Positions 43,432 through 52,595 of a DNA stretch of 64,000 bases are shown here, piece by piece (the first letter of the stretch is position 1; each line of letters opens with the position of its first letter). A model generated the notes under the pieces. That model was not told the origin of the DNA and ran no database searches. It was given only the letters and a program-made list of their open reading frames with translations. The position numbers were made by a program, and so were the translations under genes. Source of the stretch: Pseudomonadota bacterium (GTDB taxonomy: Bacteria > Pseudomonadota > Gammaproteobacteria > Burkholderiales > Burkholderiaceae_E); NCBI GenBank assembly GCA_023388075.1, contig JAEWGX010000098.1, forward strand, positions 15,110-79,109, read 5' to 3'.

Positions 43432-44549
43432 TCTCGATCCTCTGCCCGATTGCCCGCCGAAGCCGGCCCTGCCCTCGTCGCGGCCGCATCCCGCGGCTCG
43501 CCTGCGGCCAGCTGCCGCTCCAGTTGCCTGACCCGCTTGCGCAGCTCCGGCAGGTGGCGCACTATGGCGGCCGCCCGCTCCCATTGCGCGTTCTCCATCG
43601 ACGGAAAGATCCCGCTGTAGAAACCCGGCCGCGTGACCGAGCGCGAGATGAGCGTCATGGTGGAGATGATCGCATCGTCGCAGACCGTGATGTGGCCGGC
43701 GATGCCCGAGGCACCACCGATCTGGACCCGCTTGCCGATCACGGCGCTGCCGGCGATGCCGGCGCAGGCGGCGATGGCGGTGTCCTCGCCGATGCGCACG
43801 TTGTGCGCCACCTGGATCAGGTTGTCCAGCTTGCAGCCGTCCTCGATCACCGTGTCGTCGAGCGCCCCGCGGTCGATGCAGCAGTTCGCCCCGATCTCGA
43901 CGTCGTTGCCGATCACCACCCCGCCGAGCTGCGCGATCTTCTGCCAGCCGGACGGCTTGCGGGGCGCGAACCCGAATCCGTCCGCGCCGATGACGGTGCC
44001 CGAGTGGATGATGGTCCGCTCGCCGATCTCGCAGTCGTCGAGCAGCGTCACGTTCGGATGCAGCCGAGCGTTTGCGCCAATGCGGCAGGCTCTCCCGATC
44101 ACCGTGCCGGCGCCGATCCAGGCCCCTTCCTCCACCACCGTGCCGGCGCCGATCACCACCGCCTCCTCCACCGTGGCGGCCGGACTGACGGAAGCGCGGG
44201 CGTCGATGAGCGCGCCGGGGTCGATGCCGGGTGGCGGCCTGGGGTGCATGCGCCGCGCCACGACCTCCGCGAGCCGCGCGTAGTAGAGATAGGCGTCTGG
44301 CGCGACCACGAGGTTCGGCTTGTCCGCGAGCCCGGGCGCGAGCGCCTCCGAGACGATGATGGCGGCGGCCCGGCTCGCGAGCGCCGCCTCGCGCTGTTGC
44401 GGCCGGGCGAGAAAGGTGATGCTGCGCTCGTCGGCGCCTCTCAGCGTGGCGAGCCGCTCGATGCGGGTGGCCGGATCACCGCGCAGCTCGCCGCCAAGCT
44501 GCCCGACGATCTCGCCGAGGGAGAACGGGGGGTTCAGCCTGCGCCGCAT
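43428..44549 (-). CDS. lpxD: UDP-3-O-(3-hydroxyacyl)glucosamine N-acyltransferase
   Basis: 373 residues. The N-terminal uridine-binding domain (FSLGEIVGQLGGELRGDPAT, NLVVAPDAYLYYARLAEVVA) is followed by hexapeptide repeats (NARLHPNVTLLDDCEIGERT, IIHSGTVIGADGFGFAPRKP, DNLIQVAHNVRIGEDTAIAA with the catalytic His). A C-terminal helix is present, with an extra 20-residue polar tail. It adds the second acyl chain in lipid A synthesis. Its end overlaps fabZ by 4 bases. Confidence 0.97.
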   Translation of the reverse strand: MRRRLNPPFSLGEIVGQLGGELRGDPATRIERLATLRGADERSITFLARPQQREAALASRAAAIIVSEALAPGLADKPNLVVAPDAYLYYARLAEVVARRMHPRPPPGIDPGALIDARASVSPAATVEEAVVIGAGTVVEEGAWIGAGTVIGRACRIGANARLHPNVTLLDDCEIGERTIIHSGTVIGADGFGFAPRKPSGWQKIAQLGGVVIGNDVEIGANCCIDRGALDDTVIEDGCKLDNLIQVAHNVRIGEDTAIAACAGIAGSAVIGKRVQIGGASGIAGHITVCDDAIISTMTLISRSVTRPGFYSGIFPSMENAQWERAAAIVRHLPELRKRVRQLERQLAAGEPRDAAATRAGPASAGNRAEDRE

Positions 44550-44608
44550 GGCGTCGGGACCCGGACTTCCGGAGGCCGCTGCTGCGGGATCGCCACAGGC
44601 CGCGGCGG

Positions 44609-45169
44609 CTAGCGGCCGGCGTTGAGCTGCTTCACCACCTGGTCCGTGATGTCCAGGCGCGGGCTCACGTAGACCGCCTCCTGCAGGATCAGGTCGAACT
44701 TCTCGCGCTCGGCGATCTCCTTGATCGCCCGGTTCGCCTTGTCCAGCACGGCGGCGAGCTCCTCGTTGCGCCGCTGGTTCAGGTCCTCCCGGAACTCGCG
44801 CTGGCGACGCTGGAAGTCCCGCTCCATGTCCGCGATCTCCCGCTGGCGGCGCGCCCGGTCCGACTCCGCGAGCACCGCGGCGTCCTTGTCGAGCTTCTCA
44901 CCCGCGCTGCGCAGGCGGCTGCCGAGCTCCTGCAGCTCCTTGTCGCGCCGGGAGAAGTCGCGCTCGATCTTGGCCTGCGCCTCCTTGGCGGGGTTGGAAT
45001 CGCGCATGATCTTGTCGGTGCTCACGAACCCGATCTTGGGCGTGGCTTGCTGCGCGAAGGCCGTGCCGGGGAGCGTGACCGCGCCGGACACCGCGAGCGC
45101 GAGGCCGGCGAGGAAGGTGCTCGCCCGCGAGCCGCGGCTGGCCGGGTGGGTGCGCGTAGCTTTGTTCAT
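44609..45169 (-). CDS. skp: OmpH/Skp-family periplasmic chaperone
   Basis: 186 residues from ATG 45169. A signal peptide (FLAGLALAVSGAVTLPGTAF, cut near AFA-QQ) is followed by the Skp fold: KIGFVSTDKIMRDSNPAKEA, then two long charged helices forming a coiled-coil tentacle (IERDFSRRDKELQELGSRLR, REIADMERDFQRRQREFRED), then FDLILQEAVYVSPRLDITDQ. It escorts unfolded outer-membrane proteins to the BamA complex encoded just upstream. Confidence 0.95.
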   Translation of the reverse strand: MNKATRTHPASRGSRASTFLAGLALAVSGAVTLPGTAFAQQATPKIGFVSTDKIMRDSNPAKEAQAKIERDFSRRDKELQELGSRLRSAGEKLDKDAAVLAESDRARRQREIADMERDFQRRQREFREDLNQRRNEELAAVLDKANRAIKEIAEREKFDLILQEAVYVSPRLDITDQVVKQLNAGR

Positions 45170-45287
45170 GGGGTCTATTGCCCTCCGTCTTGGTGAAACC
45201 GACGAATCCGCCAGCCCCCGATTTTGGCACATCCGGCAGTGCGGCCCGTGGCGCCCGCCGGCGGCATCGGGCAGCGCCTCCCGGCTC

Positions 45288-47546
45288 TCAGAATCCGGTG
45301 CCGATCTGGAACTGGACACGTTGCAGGTCGTCGCCCGGCTTCTTGCGAAGGGGGTAGCCTACCGAGAGCTTGAGCGGACCGATCGGCGACAGCCAGTTCA
45401 GGCCGATGCCGAAGGAGTAGCGCAGGTCGTCCAGCGCGATGGTTCGATCGAAGACGTTCCCCGCGTCGAAGAACAGGAACGAGCGGATGGTGCGGTCGTT
45501 GCCGGTGCCGGGCAGCGGGAAGAGGAACTCCGCGCTGGCGGCGAAGTGCGCCAGCCCGCCGATCGGCAGGTTGTCGTTGACGTCGCGCGGCCCGAGGCTG
45601 TTCGGCCCGAAGCCGCGTACCGAGTTGATGCCGCCGGCATAGAAGTTCTTGAACACCGGGTACGGTCTGTCGCCGATCGCGCGCCCGTAGCCGATGTTCG
45701 CGCTCAGCGCGAACGTGTAGTCCTTGGTGATCGGCATGTACCAGTGATGCAGGTAGGTCGCCTTGGCATACTGCAGGTCCTGCCCTGGGAAGGTGACCTC
45801 CAGGTTGAGGCGCTGCTGGCGGCCGCGCGTGGGCGAGAGCGCGCTGTCGCGGGAGTCCCGCGTCCAGCCCAGGTTGGCTAGGAAGGCACCGCTCGACTCG
45901 CCGTACTCGGCGATGTGGTCGATGTAGCGTTGCGGCAGCAGCGCCGATCCCGGCAGGATCTTGTTCTGCTCGTAGGTCACGCCGAAGCTCAGCCGGTCGA
46001 GCTCGGTGTACGGGATCCCGAAGCGCAGCCCGATCCCGGCGGAGCGCAGCCGGTAGTCGCCCAGCCCCAGGTTGTAGGAATTGAAGGTGCGCGAGTAGAC
46101 GTCCAGGGCGCGGCTCACGCCGTCGGGCGTGAAGTACGGCTGGATGAAGGAGAGCGCGGCGGTACGCTGGGTCTCGCCGGTGTTGACGTCCATGGCGAGC
46201 GTGTTGCCGGTGCCGAGGAAGTTCGGTTCGTTGATCGAGGCGGACACCAGGAACTTGTCGGTGCTGGAGAAGCCGACGCCGAACATGAAGCTGCCGGTCT
46301 GTCGCTCGGTCACGTTGACCTGAAGGTCGACCTGGTCCGGGGTGCCCGGCACCGGCTCGGTATTGATCGTGACGTTCTGGAAGTAGCCGAGCCGCTCGAC
46401 GCGGTCGCGGGACAGCTTGATCCGCTCGGAATCGAACCAGGCCCCCTCGAACTGCCGGATCTCCCGCCGAACCACCTCGTCGCGCGTGCGCTGGTTGCCC
46501 GAGATGGTGATCCGACGCACGTATGCGCGACGCCCGGGGTCCACGTTGACGGTGAAGGACACCTCCCGGTTGACCCGGTCGATCTGCGGCACCGGCGTCG
46601 CACTCGCGAAGGCGTAGCCGATCGCGCCGAGCGCATCGGTGATCGCCTTGGTGGTCTCGGTGAGCCGCTCGCCGGAAAAGGTGTCGCCCGGCTCCAGCCG
46701 GAAGAGCTTGCGGAACTGCTCTTCGCGCCCGAGCGTGTTGCCGCCCAGGCTCACGTCCTTGACGGTGAAGCGCTCGCCCTCGTCGATCGTGAGCGTCACG
46801 TAGACGCCTTCGCGATCGGGGTCGATCGAGACCTGGGTCGATTCGATGGCGAACTCGAGGTAGCCTCGGTTGAGATAGAAAGAGCGCAGCGTCTCCAGGT
46901 CGCCGGCGAGCTTCTCGCGCGAGTACTGGTCGGTCTTGGTGTACCAGGAGAGCCAGGTCGGCGTGGTGAGGTTGAGCTGGTCGAGCAGCGTCGCCTCGCT
47001 GAAGGCGCGATTGCCGATGATGCGGATCTGCGCGATGCGGGCATTGCCGCCTTCCTCGATCGCCATCGCGATGCCGACCCGGTTGCGCTCCAGCGGAGTG
47101 ACGGTGGAGGTGATCTTGACCCCGTACTTGCTGCGTGACAGGTACTGGCGCTTGATCTCCTGCTCGGCGCGATCGAGGAGCGCCCGGTCGAAGATCCGTG
47201 CCTCGGCGAGGCCGGTGTCGGCGAGCGCCTTCTTGAGCGCCTCCACCTCGAACTCCTTCGAGCCGCTGATCTCGATCGAGGCGATCGCCGGCCGCTCCTC
47301 CACTGTCACCACGAGCACGTCGCCCTCGGCCGCGAGGCGCACGTCCTTGAAGAAGCCGGTGGCGAAGAGCGCCTTCACCGCCTCGGCGGCGTTGGCTTCG
47401 GTAACCCGGTCACCCACCCGGATCGGAAGGTAGCCGAAGACCGTGCCTGCCTCGGTCCGTTGCAGGCCCTCGACCCGGATGTCCCGAACCTCGAAGGGCT
47501 CGAAGGCCCAGGCATGGGCGGTCACGAAAAGAGCCGCCACGCTCAA
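45288..47546 (-). CDS. bamA: outer membrane protein assembly factor BamA
   Basis: 752 residues if read from TTG 47546. Five POTRA domains fill about residues 17-420 (FEPFEVRDIRVEGLQRTEAG opens POTRA1; RRAYVRRITISGNQRTRDEV opens POTRA5). The C-terminal half is the 16-strand barrel with the conserved GGINSVRGFGPNSLGPRD loop (VRGF) and a final aromatic QFQIGTGF. It folds beta-barrel proteins into the outer membrane. No ATG or GTG start exists in frame upstream; the TTG product has a signal sequence with no positive charge (SVAALFVTAHAWAF). The frame is open upstream through I-T-G-K-L-L-A-G-A-A-R, so a nonstandard start is possible. Confidence 0.93.
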   Translation of the reverse strand: MSVAALFVTAHAWAFEPFEVRDIRVEGLQRTEAGTVFGYLPIRVGDRVTEANAAEAVKALFATGFFKDVRLAAEGDVLVVTVEERPAIASIEISGSKEFEVEALKKALADTGLAEARIFDRALLDRAEQEIKRQYLSRSKYGVKITSTVTPLERNRVGIAMAIEEGGNARIAQIRIIGNRAFSEATLLDQLNLTTPTWLSWYTKTDQYSREKLAGDLETLRSFYLNRGYLEFAIESTQVSIDPDREGVYVTLTIDEGERFTVKDVSLGGNTLGREEQFRKLFRLEPGDTFSGERLTETTKAITDALGAIGYAFASATPVPQIDRVNREVSFTVNVDPGRRAYVRRITISGNQRTRDEVVRREIRQFEGAWFDSERIKLSRDRVERLGYFQNVTINTEPVPGTPDQVDLQVNVTERQTGSFMFGVGFSSTDKFLVSASINEPNFLGTGNTLAMDVNTGETQRTAALSFIQPYFTPDGVSRALDVYSRTFNSYNLGLGDYRLRSAGIGLRFGIPYTELDRLSFGVTYEQNKILPGSALLPQRYIDHIAEYGESSGAFLANLGWTRDSRDSALSPTRGRQQRLNLEVTFPGQDLQYAKATYLHHWYMPITKDYTFALSANIGYGRAIGDRPYPVFKNFYAGGINSVRGFGPNSLGPRDVNDNLPIGGLAHFAASAEFLFPLPGTGNDRTIRSFLFFDAGNVFDRTIALDDLRYSFGIGLNWLSPIGPLKLSVGYPLRKKPGDDLQRVQFQIGTGF

Positions 47547-47675
47547 GCACCTGGCGGCTCCCGCGAGCAGCTTTCCCGTAATCGAGATCGAGGACTTGAT
47601 ACGTGATATCCCGGCGGGCCCGCGCCCGATTGCGCGCGCCGCGTTCAGTGACGAAGAACGCCGGGAAGGATCGTC

Positions 47676-49022
47676 TCAGCTGAGCAGACGCGAGAGGTCG
47701 TTGAACAGCGCGACGATCATCAAACCGGCGACCATGGCAAGTCCCACCCGCTGGGTTACTTGCATGAAGCGCTCCGACAGGGGACGACCCTTGATCGCTT
47801 CGAGCGCGTAATATACCAAATGGCCACCGTCCAGAACCGGCACCGGTAACAAGTTGAGAACACCGAGACTCACGCTCACCAGCGCGAGAAACCCGACGTA
47901 GGCGAACCATCCGATCCGGACCGACTGCCCCGCGTAGTCCGCGATCGCCACCGGGCCGGACAGGTTCTTCCAGGACAGGTCCCCGGTCACCATCTTGCCC
48001 AGCATGCGCAGGGAGAAGATCGACATCTCCCAAGTCTGCCGTGCGCCATGGCCCAGCGCCTCGATCGGGCCGAGGTCGAGCGTCACCATCTCCACCCGCT
48101 GCTGGAGAGCCGCGCCGATCCTGCCCACTCGGGCGCTGCTGCCGTCGGCCGCCGACTCCACCTCGCCTCGCGGCGTCACCGAAAGCGCGACCTCCGCGCC
48201 GCCCCGTCGGACCAGGAAATCAAGCGGCTCGTCCGGGTTGGCCCGCACCGCCTCGATCAGGTCCCTGGCCCGGCGAATGGGTTGGCCGTCGATGCTGACG
48301 ATCTCGTCGTTGGCGAGGAGTCCGGCGGCTTCGGCGGCACTGCCGCCCAGGACGTTGCCGACCAGGACCGCGCCGGCGCGCAGCTCCAGGCCCAGGGTGC
48401 GTCCGAAGTCCCGCTCGAGCTCGCCTTCGGGCAGGCCGCGGGTATCCAGCGCGACCTGCCGCGAGCCCTCGCGCCCATCCACCTGCAACTGCACAGCGCG
48501 CTTGTCGACGATGCCGTCGATCAGGCGCAGCCGCACCTCGTTGAACGTCTCCACCGGAGAGCCGTCCACCGCCACCACGCGATCGCCGTCCATGATCCCC
48601 GCGACAGCCGCGGCGCTGCCCGCGGGCGGTGCGCCCAGCACCGGCGCCGGCTCCTGGAGCCCGGCCATGCCGAGCACGCCGTAGAGCACGATGGCGAGCA
48701 GGAAATTCGCCGCCGGACCGGCCGCGACGATCGCGCTGCGCTTGGCGAGCGACTGGCGGTTGAAGGCACGGTGGGCGTCGGCCGACGCGAGCTCGCCCTG
48801 CTCGCGCTCGTCGAGCATCTTCACGTAGCCGCCGAGCGGGATCGGCGAGAGGCTCCACTCCGTGCGGTCGGGCCCGACCCGCCAGGTGGCGATCGGCTTG
48901 CCGAAGCCGATCGAGAAGCGCAGCACCTTGACGCCGCACCAGCGGGCGACGCTGTAGTGCCCCAGCTCGTGGATGAACACGAGCACCGCCAGGGCGAAGA
49001 GGAACGAGAGTAGCGTCGTCAT
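47676..49022 (-). CDS. rseP: site-2 zinc metalloprotease RseP
   Basis: 448 residues from ATG 49022. The first membrane span contains the zinc-binding HExxH (VFIHELGHYSVARWCGVKV), two PDZ domains follow (GSAAAVAGIMDGDRVVAVDG, GSAAEAAGLLANDEIVSIDG), and the last spans carry NLLPVPVLDGGHLVYYALEA with the third zinc ligand Asp. It cuts membrane anchors such as anti-sigma-E factors. It lies directly between dxr and bamA, the standard arrangement linking envelope stress to outer-membrane assembly. Confidence 0.96.
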   Translation of the reverse strand: MTTLLSFLFALAVLVFIHELGHYSVARWCGVKVLRFSIGFGKPIATWRVGPDRTEWSLSPIPLGGYVKMLDEREQGELASADAHRAFNRQSLAKRSAIVAAGPAANFLLAIVLYGVLGMAGLQEPAPVLGAPPAGSAAAVAGIMDGDRVVAVDGSPVETFNEVRLRLIDGIVDKRAVQLQVDGREGSRQVALDTRGLPEGELERDFGRTLGLELRAGAVLVGNVLGGSAAEAAGLLANDEIVSIDGQPIRRARDLIEAVRANPDEPLDFLVRRGGAEVALSVTPRGEVESAADGSSARVGRIGAALQQRVEMVTLDLGPIEALGHGARQTWEMSIFSLRMLGKMVTGDLSWKNLSGPVAIADYAGQSVRIGWFAYVGFLALVSVSLGVLNLLPVPVLDGGHLVYYALEAIKGRPLSERFMQVTQRVGLAMVAGLMIVALFNDLSRLLS

Positions 49023-49047
49023 GTCAGTGGCGCCGTGGGGGGGAGTG

Positions 49048-50232
49048 TCATTTCCTGAGCCTCCGCAACTGCCGGCCGGCTTCCTCGCGGGAATGCCGAT
49101 CGAGCGCCACGGCCTCTTCCAGGGAGGCGGGGGCGCCACTCGATTCAACGGCCTGCAGCACGGCTTCGTTGATACGGGCAATGTCGCTGAAGCGCAGGTT
49201 CCCGGCAAGGAATTCCGACACGCCGACCTCGTTGGCCGCGTTGAGGACACACGGGGCGCCGTCGCCGGCGGCCAGCGCCTCCCGGGCGAGCCGCAGGCAG
49301 GGGAAGCGGCCTTCGTCCGGCGCCTCGAAATCCAGCCGGCCGATGGCCGCCAGGTCCAGCGGGGTCGCCCCGCTGCCGATGCGCTCCGGATAGCCCAGGG
49401 CATGGGCGATCGGCACCCGCATGTCGGGATTGCCGAGCTGCGCGAGGACCGAGCCGTCCAGGTACTCCACCAGGGAATGCACGACGCTCTGCGGATGGAT
49501 GAGCACGTCCAGCCGCTCCGCCGGCATGTCGAAGAGGTAGTGCGCCTCGATAAGTTCCAACCCCTTGTTCATCATCGTCGCCGAGTCGACCGAGATCTTG
49601 CGGCCCATGCTCCAGCGCGGGTGCGCGCAGGCCTGGTCCGGCGTCACCCGGTCCAGCTCCGCCACCGGCGTGGTCCGGAACGGGCCGCCGGAGGCCGTCA
49701 GGATCAGCCGCCGGACGGCCTGCGGGGCCCGGGTCCCCGAGCCGGGCGGCGGCAGGCACTGGAAAAGCGCATTGTGCTCGCTGTCGATCGGCAACAAAGT
49801 CGCCCGCGACTGCCGGCAGGTCTGGATGAACAGCCGGCCGGCCATGACGATCGCCTCCTTGTTCGCGAGGAGGACGGTCTTGCCGTGGCGGGCTGCCTCC
49901 AGCGTCGGCGCGAGCCCGGCGGCGCCGACGATGGCGGCCATGACGCAATCGACCTCGGGTGCGGCACTGACCGCGGCGATCTCGTCCGGTCCGACCGCCA
50001 CTCGGGCACCGAGCCCGGCGGCCCGGGCCCGCGCCTCGAGGCCGCCGGCGGCGGCCGGGTCGGCCACGCCGATCACGGCCGGCTGGTGACGTCGGGCCAG
50101 CTCGATCAGCTTGTCGACGTTGCCGTTGGCGGTCAGGGCATGCACCTGGTAGCGGCCGGGATTGCGGGCGATCACATCCAGCGTGCTGTCGCCGATGGAG
50201 CCGGTGGCACCGAGGATGGTGATGCGCTTCAT
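49048..50232 (-). CDS. dxr: 1-deoxy-D-xylulose 5-phosphate reductoisomerase
   Basis: 394 residues. NADPH site RITILGATGSIGDSTLDVIA, then VDCVMAAIVGAAGLAPTLEA and VLLANKEAIVMAGRLFIQTC, the metal and substrate site LLPIDSEHNALFQCLPPPGS, ILTASGGPFRT and WSMGRKISVDSATMMNKGLE, and the C-terminal four-helix part LNAANEVGVSEFLAGNLRFS. It makes methylerythritol phosphate, the first committed step of isoprenoid synthesis, which feeds UppS encoded two genes upstream. Its start overlaps the cdsA stop. Confidence 0.97.
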   Translation of the reverse strand: MKRITILGATGSIGDSTLDVIARNPGRYQVHALTANGNVDKLIELARRHQPAVIGVADPAAAGGLEARARAAGLGARVAVGPDEIAAVSAAPEVDCVMAAIVGAAGLAPTLEAARHGKTVLLANKEAIVMAGRLFIQTCRQSRATLLPIDSEHNALFQCLPPPGSGTRAPQAVRRLILTASGGPFRTTPVAELDRVTPDQACAHPRWSMGRKISVDSATMMNKGLELIEAHYLFDMPAERLDVLIHPQSVVHSLVEYLDGSVLAQLGNPDMRVPIAHALGYPERIGSGATPLDLAAIGRLDFEAPDEGRFPCLRLAREALAAGDGAPCVLNAANEVGVSEFLAGNLRFSDIARINEAVLQAVESSGAPASLEEAVALDRHSREEAGRQLRRLRK

Positions 50233-51128
50233 CGCGCGAGCGCCTGCCAGAGCAGCAGGCAGGCGGGCATGGTGGGGACCAGGGCATCGATGCGGTCCAG
50301 CACGCCGCCGTGGCCGGGTAGCAGTCGGCCGCTGTCCTTCACCCCCTTGGCCCGCTTGAGCAGCGATTCGTAGAGGTCGCCGACGATCGAGAGCGCGACG
50401 ATCGCCGTGAGCGCGAGCGCGGCGAGCGACAGGCCCGCCCGGCTTGCCAGCAGGTTGCTCAGCACCGGGGCGTCCGGCCAGGCCCACCACGCGAGCGCGG
50501 CGATCACGAGGACGGCCGCCAGCCCACCCCACGCCCCTTCCCAGGACTTGTTGGGGCTCACCCGTACCGCGAGCTTGCGGCGGCCGACGGCACGACCCAC
50601 GAAATACGCGCCGACATCGGCGAACCAGACGATGGCCATGGCCGAGAGTACCAGCACCGGATGGATCAGCCGCAGCTCCAGGACGGCTACCCACAGGCAG
50701 AAGATCGCCACTGTGGCGAAAGCGGGATGATCGCCGCGTGGCTTGGCGGCGAGCACCGCCGGCAGCGCGAGCCCGAGCCAGAGCAGCAGGTCGACCACGA
50801 GGAGCGCCGCGAGCCAGGGGCCCGTGCCGTCCGTGCCTGCCCCCAGCTCGAATCCGCCGCGCCAGGCAAGCCAGGCAAGGCCCGCGACGGTGACCGCCGC
50901 GGTGACGCCGATCGCCGCGCGGCTGCCCGCCGAGGCGTCTGCTCCCTCCCCGGCGCCGCCATCGCCACCGACCGGGCCGGCGCGGCCGAGCAGCGCGCCC
51001 CATTCCCAGCCGGCCGCCGCGAACAGGACCAGCGACAGCACGCCCCAGACCCAGGGGGCGGCGAAGAACAGCGCCCAGACGATGGCCGTCAGAAGAACGG
51101 CGGCGGTGACGATGCGTTGCTTCAGCAT
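50229..51128 (-). CDS. cdsA: phosphatidate cytidylyltransferase
   Basis: 299 residues from ATG 51128. About eight membrane spans, with the N-terminus MLKQRIVTAAVLLTAIVWAL and the CTP-transferase signature near the end: VGDLYESLLKRAKGVKDSGR, LLPGHGGVLDRIDALVPTMP. A Gly-rich, Ala-rich loop of about 20 residues after span 2 is longer than usual. It converts phosphatidate and CTP to CDP-diacylglycerol for phospholipid synthesis. It follows uppS by 58 bases and overlaps dxr by 4. Confidence 0.95.
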   Translation of the reverse strand: MLKQRIVTAAVLLTAIVWALFFAAPWVWGVLSLVLFAAAGWEWGALLGRAGPVGGDGGAGEGADASAGSRAAIGVTAAVTVAGLAWLAWRGGFELGAGTDGTGPWLAALLVVDLLLWLGLALPAVLAAKPRGDHPAFATVAIFCLWVAVLELRLIHPVLVLSAMAIVWFADVGAYFVGRAVGRRKLAVRVSPNKSWEGAWGGLAAVLVIAALAWWAWPDAPVLSNLLASRAGLSLAALALTAIVALSIVGDLYESLLKRAKGVKDSGRLLPGHGGVLDRIDALVPTMPACLLLWQALAR

Positions 51129-51186
51129 CGGAGACTCCCGTCCCGGCAGAGGACGGCGACCCCGTGGCGCGATGGTGTGAAGCTGC

Positions 51187-51954
51187 TCAACCTGCTGCCG
51201 CGGCGAGCTGCCCGCCGGTGCGGCCGAAGCGGCGTTCGCGCTGGCGATACCAGGCGATCGCCTCCTGCAGCGCCTGGGCGTCGAAGTCCGGCCAGTAGGC
51301 AGGGCAGAAGTAAAGCTCGGTATACGCGAGCTGCCACAGCAGGAAGTTGCTGATCCGCTGCTCGCCGCCGGTGCGGATGAAGAGGTCCGGCTCTGGAGCG
51401 AAGGACAGCGCCAGATGCTGTGCGAGCTCCGATTCCGTGACCGGTGCGCCAAGGTCGGCGCCGGCCGCCGCCCGCGCCCGCATGAGCGCGCCGGTCGCCT
51501 GCAGGATGTCCCAGCGCCCGCCGTAGTTGGCGGCGATGGTGAGGGTCATGCGCCGGTTGCCGGCGGTGTCGCGCTGCGCGGCATGGATCATTTCCTGCAG
51601 CGTGGGCTCGAAGCGGGAGAGATCCCCCACCACCCGCAGCCGGATGCCGTTGCGCCGCAGCTGATCCACCTCCCGCTGCAACGCCGACATGAAGAGTCGC
51701 ATCAGCAGCGACACCTCGTCGGCCGGTCGCCGCCAGTTCTCGGAGCTGAACGCGAAGAGCGTCACGAATTCGATGCCCATCCGGGCGCACTGCTCGACCG
51801 TGTTGCGCACGGCCTCGACGCCGCGCCGGTGGCCGGCGGCGCGCGGCAGGTGGCGCTCCGTTGCCCAACGGCCGTTGCCGTCCAGGATGATGGCGACGTG
51901 ACGCGGAACCTGCCCGCCGCCGGGAATGGTCTGTGTGGAGCTGACGAAGGTCAT
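51187..51954 (-). CDS. uppS: undecaprenyl diphosphate synthase
   Basis: 255 residues. The diphosphate-binding motif reads HVAIILDGNGRWATERHLPR (Leu where the usual Met of MDGNGRWA stands), followed by GHRRGVEAVRNTVEQCARMG, FVTLFAFSSENWRRPADEVS, and the C-terminal PEPDLFIRTGGEQRISNFLL and LYFCPAYWPDFDAQALQEAI. It builds the C55 lipid carrier for cell-wall and O-antigen precursors by cis-condensation. It lies 43 bases after frr. Confidence 0.96.
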   Translation of the reverse strand: MTFVSSTQTIPGGGQVPRHVAIILDGNGRWATERHLPRAAGHRRGVEAVRNTVEQCARMGIEFVTLFAFSSENWRRPADEVSLLMRLFMSALQREVDQLRRNGIRLRVVGDLSRFEPTLQEMIHAAQRDTAGNRRMTLTIAANYGGRWDILQATGALMRARAAAGADLGAPVTESELAQHLALSFAPEPDLFIRTGGEQRISNFLLWQLAYTELYFCPAYWPDFDAQALQEAIAWYRQRERRFGRTGGQLAAAAG

Positions 51955-51997
51955 CGTTGCGCGGCGGCGTAGGCGCGGCTAGCCCGGGGACCGGGCA

Positions 51998-52558
51998 TCA
52001 GACCGTCATCACCTCCTGCTCCTTCGCGACCAGCATCTTGTCGATCTCGGCCACGTAGCGGTCGGTCATCTTCTGGATCTCCTCCTGCGCCCGGCGGTCG
52101 TCGTCCTCGGAGATCTCCTTGGCCTTGGAGAGCTCCTTCAGCTCGGTGTTCGCGTCCCGGCGCAGTCCGCGGATCACCACCTTCGCGTTCTCGCCCTCCT
52201 GCTTGACGATCTTCACCATCTCGCGACGGCGCTCCTCCGAGAGCGGCGGCATCGGCACCCGAATGACGGTGCCCTGCGACTGGGGGTTCAGTCCCATGTC
52301 GGAGTCGCGGATCGCCTTCTCCACCACCGTGGCCATGTGCTTCTCCCACACCGACACGTTGAGCGTGCGGGCATCGAGCAACGTCACGTTGGCAACCTGG
52401 TTGAGCGGCGTGGAGTTGCCGTAGTAGTCGACATGGATGTGATCCAGCACGCCGACGTGGGCGCGGCCGGTCCGGATCTTGGACAGGCTCGCCTTGCAGG
52501 CTTCCACGGCCTTCTGCATCTTCCTGTCGGTCGTCTGCTTGATTTCACTGATGGACAT
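51998..52558 (-). CDS. frr: ribosome recycling factor
   Basis: 186 residues, standard length. The three-helix bundle and the beta domain are complete: TTDRKMQKAVEACKASLSKI, RTGRAHVGVLDHIHVDYYGN, GTVIRVPMPPLSEERRREMV, and a C-terminal helix ending in DKMLVAKEQEVMTV. With EF-G it splits post-termination ribosomes. It follows pyrH by 37 bases within the translation/nucleotide operon. Confidence 0.97.
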   Translation of the reverse strand: MSISEIKQTTDRKMQKAVEACKASLSKIRTGRAHVGVLDHIHVDYYGNSTPLNQVANVTLLDARTLNVSVWEKHMATVVEKAIRDSDMGLNPQSQGTVIRVPMPPLSEERRREMVKIVKQEGENAKVVIRGLRRDANTELKELSKAKEISEDDDRRAQEEIQKMTDRYVAEIDKMLVAKEQEVMTV

Positions 52559-52595
52559 GCTTCTCCTCCGGAATCAGCCCGGCCCCGGGGGACGT

